A DNA stretch of 64,000 nucleotides from the NCBI GenBank assembly GCA_946800325.1, contig OX326956.1:12069167-12133166 (forward strand), read 5' to 3'. The notes beneath the pieces were generated by a model. It saw only the letters and a list, made by a program, of their open reading frames with translations, made no database searches and was not told the origin of the DNA. Positions within the stretch are counted from its first letter, which is position 1. Each line of letters begins with the position of its first letter. The translations under genes were made by a program, and so were the position numbers. The DNA is from Luzula sylvatica (Eukaryota > Streptophyta > Magnoliopsida > Poales > Juncaceae). Of the stretch, positions 34,936 to 44,330 are shown piece by piece.

Positions 34936-36584
34936 GTGAATCCTATGGTTTTTATTTTGTTCTAAACCCTAAAATATAATAAGTTTTTTAATTTAAGCAA
35001 TTATTTTTTTGTACAAGATAATGTTGGGTTATGTTATGTGTGTTTCTCCATGTTGATGATATAGATGTCCTGTTATACTTTTATTATATATCTATGGTCT
35101 AGTATGCCTTCTAATTAATTTCATAATTAGCTGCAATTTCCAGAAAGTGAAATTAAGAAATAATTTTGATCCCTAGCTATATTGTGGAAAATAATTTGAT
35201 ACGTACCAAATATTGTAATTTATCTTTTTATGGAAGAAAATTTTCTGTGCGATTCAACAAATACACACTAATTTGGTATATATATATATATATATATATG
35301 GCACTAATATTTATTTTCAAGAATAAATAAAAAAATCTTTAAAATCCAAAATTCCATACTCCCGGTAGATCAAAAGAACATCCTTTATTAATAAACTTTT
35401 TTTTATAAACGTCCATAATAATCTTGCCTTGATCAAAGTTTTGAGGGTTCAGGGACGGGGACGGGGACGGGGACGGGGACGGGGTTATGCGCAGAACACA
35501 TAAACTGGTGTTTTGCACATCTGAACGTTTCATCAAGAAAAATATCAAATATCTGATAAATGAACATTAACTCCGGTGTTTAACTACAATTGGAAATAAT
35601 AAGTCCATCACCTAATTTATTGATATTATTCGAAGCTACAGTTTTTTTCCTTGAAGTCATAATTATCTCAAATAAAATGTAACTTATGTTATGTACTCTC
35701 ACTCAACGAAATTAATTTTAATAAAAATACTCAAAACAAATTAAAGAAATAATTATTCATTGTACACCAAAATTAAAGACATATATTTTGGAGGAGAGTA
35801 ATTTTTTTTCTTTAATATCAGTTTACTGTTGACTCGTTGAAACAGAAATGTATTATACTCCAAAATGTATTCGCCGTATTCTCCATATTTGTACCATTGC
35901 ATTTAATTAAGGTGATAATTAGAACATATCATTAAAGATACATTAATATTCATTCAAATTTATGAATTTGAACAATCGTTAATTACGTATTAAACTAATA
36001 GCTAACATGCGATAGTTATCATGTTAATTAAATATACTAATTTAGAACATACATGATGTTATGGTAAAATTTTGGAAAAAATATCATATTTTCAATTAAA
36101 AATTTCACCGGGTTTAAAAAATCGCTATTTTCTATCCTATCAGAAGAGGAACATGACTAAATTGGGTTGTTAATTAATTTAATTCACCGATATTTTAAAA
36201 TCAGATATCAACCAGGTTTCTAAAATCCGTTTCGGGTCATTTTTGGAATATTTTCAAAATTTGGGTTATTTTTTGAATTTCCAATTCAAACTTGGTCACA
36301 TGCTGACAGGCATAAATGCTCTTATTATTTTTTTGCTTCAACATCCGTGCAAGACCGTCTATAATATGAATGAAACATTTCTCAAACTAGTCAAATAAAA
36401 CGGAATACGTTATCAATTCGTTAATTCATATATTTGTATGTAGTAATTCATACATAAAGATATATAAATATAAACTTTTCTATTAAAAAATAAATGAGAA
36501 ATTTAATTATTTTATCAGATAATGTTTATTTTAGTTCAAAAACATAAATTTAGAGATTATTATTGATATTTCGTTGTCTTAAAC
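34936..36584. other. 3' flank of protease gene B, non-coding
   Basis: Aligns with 22045-24411 of copy A without the hAT insert. It includes a (TA)n run (35277-35299), the GGGGAC minisatellite (about 35452-35482) and the MULE-arm half-copy (about 35860-36060). No gene recognised. Confidence 0.6.
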
Positions 36585-36787
36585 CTTGTTCAAATTTAAT
36601 TTCTTTTATTCAAAATTTTGTATGACTTATCTGTAAAAAAATATCATGTGGCAAAACGTGTATGATACTTGTTCTTAAATTTTTTTTATCTCAATTATGA
36701 ATCTATTGACATGCTTATGTCCAATTAATACTTCAAATTTGTTAACACCTTCGTATCAAAATTATCCTAGTTGTATACAAACTATTA

Positions 36788-37431
36788 GGGTGTGCTCCCG
36801 AGTTTTTTACGAAGGGGAAGGGAATCGAGGGGAAGAGAATGGAAGGGAAGAGAATGAAGGGGAAGGGAAGAAATGAGTTTTTTCTTGCTCCCGAGTTTTA
36901 AAATGTTTAATGAAGGAGAAAGGAGGGGAAGAAATAAGACCATGCAAAAATGACAATTTTACCCTTTGGATTATTGTGAACTAAAAAATGAATATAACAA
37001 AACACTAATAAGAAATATATATATTTCATATAATAGTAATAAATTGTAAACGATGAAATAAATATTTTTCATACAATCAAAATATAACATATAATAGAAT
37101 TGGAAGATGAAAGGGTTATGTATTTTTGGAGGGAAAGAAACATTATTTTTGGAGAGAAAACTATATATTACAATGAGCAATGTAACCCATATGTCATACA
37201 ATGAATGAAATAAAGGTATTTTGGGTATTTTGGGTACTATAATTTGTACCTTCCATTACCCCCCAAATTGGGAGAGAAAAATAATCGATCTCTTTTGTAT
37301 ATAGAGGAGAAATAATTTCCCCTCCATTCTCTTTTTCCCTCATCATAAATTTTTTTGAGAGCAAGGTAAAAATTAACTTTCCCCTCCATTCTCATCCTCT
37401 CCCTCCCATTCTCTCTCATTGGAGCACATCC
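36788..37431. mobile_element. PIF/Harbinger-type MITE, TTA target duplication
   Basis: Ends are GGGTGTGCTCC and GGAGCACATCC. TTA flanks both sides (36785-36787 and 37432-37434), the usual Harbinger target. The arms are purine-rich (GGGGAAGGGAA) on the left and pyrimidine-rich on the right, giving a foldback. The right-hand TTA is also the stop codon of the small gene on the minus strand. Confidence 0.85.
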
Positions 37432-37812
37432 TTAATAAAAAAAATTACAATATATCAAGGGAATAACACGGCCAAAGCCACCATTAATTATCATTCCGCG
37501 AAATGCATCTTCTATTACTAGTTTCTCTTCTGACGAAACTCTCGTCCTATTAACAATTGTGTTAATTTCCTCCATGTCATTCTTTTTTGCTTCGGCTTCC
37601 TTCTCCATCTCATTTTTCTGCATTTTCTCTAATATTTTCTGGTGCTTTTTAATTTTCTTCCGTCGAAGAATGTGTTTTACCGTATTTACCGGTACCTTAA
37701 TGCATGCGAAAGCCACCAATGGGACCACAATGATTGGTGCTCCCATGAGCGCAAGGCACGATCCCACCATCGTACCGGCTATGTCTTTAGCTAGTGTGTT
37801 AGCTTTTCCCAT
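37432..37812 (-). CDS. Small predicted membrane/coiled-coil protein, unknown family
   Basis: A 126-residue single-exon frame. A short N-terminus (MGKANTLAKDIAG) is followed by a hydrophobic, possibly membrane-spanning segment (about 17-41). A strongly basic stretch (RRKKIKKHQK, 50-59) and a Glu/Lys-rich predicted coiled coil (about 57-85) follow. The C-terminal block (EEKLVIEDAFRGMIINGGFGRVIP) ends in a hydrophobic tail. I recognise no family. Support for a real gene: the N-terminal block is kept in copy A (24412-24481), and both N- and C-terminal blocks survive, with frame breaks, in the diverged copy at 60835-61100, where the break-free blocks read EAIHVMILNSGFGRIIP. The MITE 36788-37431 abuts the stop codon. 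It lies 2.5 kb downstream of, and opposite to, protease gene B. Confidence 0.65.
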   Translation of the reverse strand: MGKANTLAKDIAGTMVGSCLALMGAPIIVVPLVAFACIKVPVNTVKHILRRKKIKKHQKILEKMQKNEMEKEAEAKKNDMEEINTIVNRTRVSSEEKLVIEDAFRGMIINGGFGRVIPLIYCNFFY

Positions 37813-38206
37813 TAAGATTACAGTTCTGAAAAAGAATTCTCACGATTTTTGTAAACGATCAATATTAATTAATCTTAATTAACTATGCTTACATTTATAT
37901 CCACTTTATTGGAGAAAATAGATTTGTTTTTTTTTAGAAAAGATGATTAGTTGACGAAGGATGTTGTCCTTCCATCCTTTTGGCCACTAAGCTATTTTGA
38001 GAAGAAATAATCAGTAGCAAAAATTAACGGGTATTAGTCCGACCAGAGAAATGTATAAGACAAAATCTCAAGTTACACCATATTAAAAACATATATAGTT
38101 TTTTTTTTTAGGTTGGTCCTAGAGCGCGAAACGCACTCATGGTCGGCCCAATTTATATCAAAAAAGATAGAAAAGTTTACAATGTTGAGGCTTAAGGAAC
38201 CTCTAG

Positions 38207-38972
38207 GCTGTGTTTGGCAAGAGAATAAGAGGAGTGTAATTTTTTAGAAGATTAAGGAATTATTCCACTTTATTTCCAAGCTTAGAATTGTGTTTGGCAA
38301 GATAATAAGGATAAAAGTTGAGTGTGTACTGATTATAAAAGGAATATTTTTTCATAAATGAATGCACATCCTTAAATGAATTTTTTTGGACAAAAGAAAT
38401 GAGAACTTGAATGTTTTCATAAAAATCACCTATAATTTTTTTCGTGAAAAATAAGAAAATATAAAAATCATCTATGAATTCACCTCTCTTTCTAAGCTCA
38501 AGATTTTTTCCAAAAATATTTTTTCATCAAGAGAACTTGATTTTTTCATCGCAAAATAATTTTCATCGAAAGCAAACTATCTCATGATTGATCTCAAATT
38601 AAAGAGAATAAAAAATAGAAGATAAAAATGTGGTTTATTTGTTAAGCAGAAGAAAATGGTACACAATATTTTAGTTCCAACAGTGGAGAAATATTGCTTG
38701 GAGTTGGATGTGAAGAAGATGAAGTAATGGAGAGATGTATGGGGAAGAGTGAAAAATAATAAAAAAAGATGAAAAAGAGTAAATGAGGGATAAAATGATA
38801 AAAAAAATAGGCATAAAACTTACGCCACCTTTGAGCTGTGTTAAGAAAAAAAAGGGTAAAATGAGTTTACTCCTCTCTTGCACCCATCTATTCCATCTAA
38901 TAAATTTGTGTTCGGGACAAAAAATTAGGATAAGCATGTTTATTCCTTGCTTATCCTCTTGCCAAACATAGC
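38207..38972. mobile_element. MITE nested in the LINE fragment (Tourist-like)
   Basis: Ends are GCTGTGTTTGGCAAGA and the inverse TCTTGCCAAACATAGC. CTAG flanks both sides (38203-38206 and 38973-38976). The GGCTGTGTTTGG terminus is typical of Tourist/Harbinger MITEs; a 3-bp CTA duplication is equally possible. The frame 38671-39150 spans its edge and is not a gene. Confidence 0.8.
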
Positions 38973-39017
38973 CTAGTGAGTAAGTTACAAGTTTTATTGA
39001 AGCCCTAATAGCGATAG

Positions 39018-39402
39018 CTAGAGTTTGGCAAGAGTCCAAAAATAAATCAAGCTGTTGATATTTTGGACCAATAGATTTATCATTCTTCCCTTTCTTTGAA
39101 AAATTCGCATGTTTCGCTCCTTCCAGATCATCCAAACCGTAGCCGCCCATTTTTGCTCGGTTTTTTGGTGAGTATCGATTTTCCGGTTTTGGTCATTGGA
39201 CAGAGCATGCCAAGTGGCCCGCAGTGTTTGCCGTAAGTTCGAGCGGAGCCCCATTTGTTCGAACACGATTGCGGTGTAAGGGCAATTGGCTAGGAGGTGG
39301 GAAGTGGTTTCCAAGGTTTCAGCGCATAGTACGCATGTCGTATCCGTAGGCCAATTTCTTTTTAGGAGATTTTCTTGCGTGAGGATGCGGTTGTACATGG
39401 AT
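39018..39402 (-). pseudogene. LINE ORF2 C-terminal fragment (reverse-transcriptase zinc-binding region)
   Basis: The frame carries NRILTQENLLKRNW, CVLCAETLETTSHLLANCPY and WMIWKERNMRIFQ. This is the arrangement of the zinc-binding domain found after reverse transcriptase in plant L1-type LINEs (CxxC...HLxxxC) followed by the conserved W-x-IW-x-ER-N motif. The reverse transcriptase and endonuclease domains are missing because the copy is 5'-truncated at the insertion site. Confidence 0.88.
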
Positions 39403-39418
39403 AAAAACATATATAGTT

Positions 39419-40907
39419 ACACCATATCTGCATTATAAAAACGATTCTCAAGTACAGAGTGGTTATTTTGTAAGTTAATGATAATGCAGGGGTATATTTA
39501 CAAATTTCTCTAATGAATAATTAACAATAATACCTCATCAAGAAGTTTATCTGGAATGGTAGCAGCACTTTGATGATAACTTCTTTCCGCATCAACCTTA
39601 CAACAAACCCAAGGGTAAATTCGACATTTCACTACTTCTCAGGGGTATAAATGTAATTTTATCATTTACCATAGCAAGAAGGCCGCCTTAATTCAACATT
39701 GATCTGTTGAATAACTCACTTAATGTAAATAACAAATAAAAAATCTTCTCATTTCATTTTCTCCTCTCACATAAAAACCAAGTAGATCTTCGGTTTAACC
39801 CGTTTTAAAATCACTAAAACCTGACCGCACCAACTAAACCTATTAAAAATCAAATTTTAATCGAACCAAACCAAATAAAAAAAAATCGAACCAATTTCAA
39901 TCAGTTTATTTCGCTTTCCAAATAAACCAAAATGTTTACACACCTTTATTAGTTATTTACATCTCCTGGTTATACAATCTCTCTGTATTTCAATCCATTG
40001 TTCGAAAACTCAAAAACTCGACTCGAGTCGACATCTATAGAGCGAAGATATTTCGTAACCCGTTTACAAACTTGGTTAATTTGTAGCATAATAACTCATT
40101 TATCATTGACATTATTTTCATAAATATTATGATTTTAATAATATGTCATTTAATGGTACAATAAAATAAAATAATTTATATCAAGTTTAAAATACAAATA
40201 ATTATTTTTTAGGTCACATGTTGCGATAAGTCATAGTTCAGATGATCTTGCCGTGTCAAAGCAAAGCATTAGATCATGGTTTGATAGTATTGATTCAACA
40301 TGATGTTTTTCTAAAAGCCCATGGCCTGCATTACAACAACAAGGTGGCCATTTAAATCAATAATAATACACCAATTAATCAGCTTTTATTTATTGGTTCG
40401 ATAAATAACCCATTTAACATATTTGATCATTCAATTGTATCCTTCCACAAAAAAGCTGATGTATCTTAAACCCGAAAACAAAACAAAAAAAGTGTGACGA
40501 AAATAGAATTTTCATGAACCCATCATAATATGTGAATGCCGAAAACGTAAAACCCATGAAGATGGAGTTTGTATTCGATGCTAATAATATTTATAGTAGA
40601 AAATAGTGACTCTAAATGTTCAAATCAGATATGAAAATAAAATAATATGACAAAAAGAAATATTTTTTAGTGCCGAATTATTTATATTAAAAAATTGGAG
40701 AATACTAATTGTTCATAATAAATTGTTTTATGTAGATATGCTAAACTGCATACGAGATAATTTATTATGAATAATTAGTTTTCTTCAATTTATTAATATG
40801 AATAATTCGGCATTAAAAATACTTCATTTTTTTTCATATTATTTGACTTTCATATATCATTAGTGGTAGCCTCGCTCCGCTTCGGAGAATCGAATACTTT
40901 ATGGTAA
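39419..40907. other. Right flank of copy B, non-coding
   Basis: Aligns with 24777-26141 and, inverted and diverged, with 57553-58560. From about 40790 it continues into DNA not present next to copy A. No gene recognised. Confidence 0.6.
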
Positions 40908-41134
40908 GAAATAAATGGAAATTTTCTCAAACTAACCAAGTTACCAAACTTTATACCCGAAATAACAAAGTCTTCAAAATAATTCTCAAAATGTCTTTTG
41001 CAAGGTTCCATACCTCGCCAGGCGAGCTATCATTCAGTGATTTTTTTTACGGGAGTAATTAAGGTGGGTAAACAAAGGCGATGAACCAAACATCGCCTTT
41101 TTTTCAAATCTGTCAGCCTTCAAGAAAAACAATT

Positions 41135-41550
41135 AATCCCCTCCAAAATGCACCTGCCGAATTATCTATTATTTGACTTATTATATTTAATTAATGTGAT
41201 AATTAAAAAATATAATTAAATATTCATTAAAATTTATTCAAATTTAAGAATTCGAACGAATGTTAATTATGTATTCAGTTAGCAGCTAATATGTAATGGT
41301 TACTATTTTAATTAAATATACTAATTAGAACATATAAATATTATGATAAAATGTGGATAATTTCGGTTCGTCTATTTAATTAAAATGATAAGCAGTACAT
41401 GTTAGCTGTTAACTTAATACGTAATTAATAATGGTTCGAATTCGTAAATTTGAATAAATTTTACTGAATATTTAATTATATATTTTAATTATCAACATAA
41501 TTGAACGTAATAACTATATAATAGATAATTCGGCGGGTACATTTTGGAGT
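41135..41550. repeat. Palindromic unit 1 of the MULE-like element
   Basis: An inverted-repeat unit running from CTCCAAAATGCACCTGCCG to GGCGGGTACATTTTGGAG. Matching internal landmarks are the ATTCGAAC/GTTCGAAT and ATTTAATTAAAAT blocks on each side. Confidence 0.85.
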
Positions 41551-41619
41551 ACAATAAATTTTTTCTTTTTTTTAATATCCAAACGTGACACGGTTTGAAA
41601 AAAATATATAAAAAATTTA

Positions 41620-42030
41620 TTCTACTCCAAAATGTACCCGCCGAATTATCCATTATTTAGTTATACGTTCAATTATGTTGATAATTAAGATATATAATTA
41701 AATATTCAGTAAAATTTATTAAAATTTACGAATTCGAACAATTATTAATTACGTATTAAGTTAACAGCTAACATGTACTGCTTATCATTTTAATTAAATG
41801 TACGAACCGAAATTATCCACATTTTATCATAATATTTATGTGTTTTAATTAATATATTTAATTAAAATAATAACTAGTACATGTTGCCTGTTAACTTAAT
41901 ACAAAATTAATAATTCTTCGAATTCATTAATTGGAATAAATTGTACTTAAAATTTAATTATATCTTTTAATTAGCACGTAAATTAAATGTAATTGTTTGT
42001 AATGGAGGATTCGGCAGGTATATTCTGGGC
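41620..42030. repeat. Palindromic unit 2
   Basis: Same layout as unit 1, bounded by CCAAAATGTACCCGCCG and the inverse GGCAGGTATATTCTGGGC. Its right arm is the most diverged of the six. Confidence 0.85.
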
Positions 42031-42084
42031 AGAGTGATTTTTTTTTAAAAAGTTAGTACTGACACGTTTGAAAAAAGATTTGTT

Positions 42085-42505
42085 TTTTATTGCACCCAAA
42101 TTGTACCTGTCGAATCCTCCATTACAAACAATTACATTTAATTTACATGCTAATTAAAAGATATAATTAAATATTCAGTAAAATTTATTCCAATTTATGA
42201 ATTCGAACCATTATTAATTATGTATTAAGTTAACAGCTAGCATGTACTGCTTATCATTTTAATTAAATATACGAACCAAAATTATCCACATTTTATCATA
42301 ATATTTATATGTTCTAATTAGTATATTTAATTAAAATAGTAACCATGACATATTAGCTGCTAACTTAATACATAATTAATATTCGTCCGAATTCTTAAAT
42401 TTGAATAAATTTTAATGAATATTTAGTTATATTTTTTAATTATCACATTAATTAAATATAATAATTCAAATAATAGAGAATTCGGCAGGTGCATTTTGGA
42501 GGGGA
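42085..42505. repeat. Palindromic unit 3
   Basis: Bounded by CCCAAATTGTACCTGTCG and GGCAGGTGCATTTTGGAG. Its right arm pairs almost perfectly with the left arm of unit 1, producing the overall palindrome. Confidence 0.85.
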
Positions 42506-42733
42506 TTAATTGTTTTTCTTGAAGGCTGACAGATTTGAAAAAAAGGCGATGTTTGGTTCATCGCCTTTGTTTACCCACCTTAATTACTCCCGTAAAAAAG
42601 GCGCTGAATGATAGCTCGCCTGGCGAGGTATGGAACCTCGCAAAAGACATTTTGAGAATTATTTTGAAAACTTGGTTATTTCGGGTATAAAGTTTGGTAA
42701 CTTGGTTAGTTTGAGAAAATTTCCGAAATAAAT

Positions 42734-44330
42734 TATTTGGTATGATATCTTTTTTGGTACAATTCTTGATATTTATAATTTATGTGTACATATATATTAA
42801 GTGGGATGAGTATTCTAAATATCGGTGAAATAGATCGGTATGTCAGTTACATGTTGTTAATCGGTCCATGATTGTAACGATATGTCACATATCATTTGAG
42901 TAAATCGTCGATCAACCAATATTTAAACCGATATGAATCGATACGAACTGATATGGACCGATCCGATTTATGCTTGGATCATAATTTATTCTTAACATTA
43001 AAATTGAACCCGGCCCGTTATTAATATTAAAATATACCCTCTATCCAAACATTTTTTCTTTCCCTTCTCCGTTGCAAGATTCAGGGCAGCACAGCACCCT
43101 GGCCCGGCCCTGGGGTTAGGCCCATCTGGCCCAGGTCACAGGCCACCCTTTCCCATAAGCCTCCCTTTTTTTACCTATAAATTAATTATACCTATTACTA
43201 ATCCGACCCGTTAAATCTTATTTGCACCGGACCCGCTTAAAATCCGGATCCACTACTTACCTTCCAGTCTCCAGCAAGGCTGCACGCGAAGGCGATTGAA
43301 GAAAACCTACGTCGTCCGTGCTCTGGCGACTGCGACTGCGAGGGCTAGGCTAGGCGACACGCGAGGGCTAGGCGAGGCCACCATCACCATGACAGGAGCC
43401 CATTTGGGCCATTTCAGCACCTCTTCGTCTCATTTTTTTCTTCGCTGTGACTGCAACTGCGACTGCGACGGTGATTTTCGTAGGGATTTTCGTCGGAATT
43501 TTCGTCGGGATTTGCGTGCGGCACTCTCCACTTCGAATTGTTCTTCAATTTCGTGTAATCATCTTTAATTTTCGTCAATTTATCTTGCAATTTCGTGTAA
43601 TTTCGCAATTTCCTGTAATTTCGTCCAATTTCGCCCAATTTGTGTGATGTTTATGTGACTGAATCTGTGAATTTCGTTTAATTTTCGTCAATTTATGGTG
43701 AATTTCGTCCAATTATGTGAATTTTCGTCAATTTCTGTTGAATTTCGCCCAATTCCCAAGCATAATTGGATTTGCATGTATATAAAGAATGGTGGGAATT
43801 GGTATGAAATGAGGACTCGAACCAGGAAACAACGGGCCGACACTGACCATTGTGGTAATGGCACGTGGTACCATCTCGAGCATAATTGGAGTTCTGATTA
43901 TGTCTGTCGTGGCACACTTTGTGTTTAGCCGCCTCCTGAAGGCCTAGATTGAGTACGCATGGTAATATACTATTTCATCTTTTATTTGCAGGTATATATG
44001 TGACAATTATTACATTCAGAGGTATATCTTGGTGATGTTTTCACAGGTCTAGTAGGGGCGCTACTACAGATGGGGACCTTGATGTGTCGATAAGCGCACC
44101 AGGTGGTGTCGTGGCATTGGTACCGACTTCCACTCTGTAAATTTAAAGTTTTTTCTTTGACTACAAAATTGAATGCTTTTTGTCTTTTTCAAAATTGAGA
44201 TTGCGAGTATTTTTGTTTATCTCTATGCGTATTGTTTTTAGGTTTTATAAGTGTATTTTTTATTTTACTTTCACATTTCAGCGATATATTCGATATTTTG
44301 CTATTTTACAATGATTTTTTATTTTTCAGA
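42734..44330. other. Non-coding DNA with possible gene fragment
   Basis: 43290-43530 is GC-richer and repetitive (GCGACTGCGA; TTTTCGTCGG). 43540-43760 repeats AATTTCGTCCAATTTCG-like phrases. A possible intron (about 43961-43992, GTAATATAC...TTTGCAG) lies in 43790-44140. The frames are short and unrecognised. The Athila-like frame begins at about 44331, where the preceding bases read TTTTTATTTTTCAG. Confidence 0.35.

Larger units (their letters stand above)
38101..39402 (-). mobile_element. 5'-truncated L1-type LINE insertion, exact 16-bp TSD
   Basis: Begins on the plus strand with a poly-T run (the 3' tail), so the element is on the minus strand. AAAAACATATATAGTT flanks it exactly (38085-38100 and 39403-39418). 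Copy A (24761-24776) has the single, empty site. It keeps only the C-terminal part of ORF2 and the 3' UTR. A Harbinger-type MITE (38207-38972) is nested in the 3' part. Confidence 0.95.
31108..40790 (+). repeat. Segmental duplication copy B
   Basis: Collinear with 14788-26141 (see copy A). Copy-B-only insertions are 32719-33345 and the LINE at 38101-39402. The block at about 36590-37747, which includes a MITE and most of the small gene, is present here and absent from A. Two stretches present in A are missing here (equivalent to about 16985-17150 and 19437-20030). The left-end sequence is present a third time, in short form, at 29852-30095. Confidence 0.9.
40917..42724. mobile_element. Long-TIR MULE-like foldback built of three palindromes, exact 9-bp TSD
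   Basis: Ends are GGAAATTTTCTCAAACTAAC and its inverse; exact 9-mers GAAATAAAT flank it (40908-40916 and 42725-42733). The outer inverted arms match for at least 0.25 kb (to the AATGCACCTGCCGAATT phrase at 41140 and its inverse at 42478). Inside, the phrase CCAAAATGTACCYGCCGAAT and its inverse alternate six times (about 41140, 41525, 41632, 42003, 42090, 42480), defining three ~400 bp palindromes separated by ~90 bp T/A-rich spacers. There is no coding capacity. The 9-bp TSD and long TIRs indicate a Mutator-type element. Confidence 0.9.

Noticed and set aside
38671..39150. 159-codon minus-strand frame
   Set aside because: Chimera of LINE 3' sequence and the nested MITE; only the zinc-binding region in the other frame (39018-39402) is meaningful.
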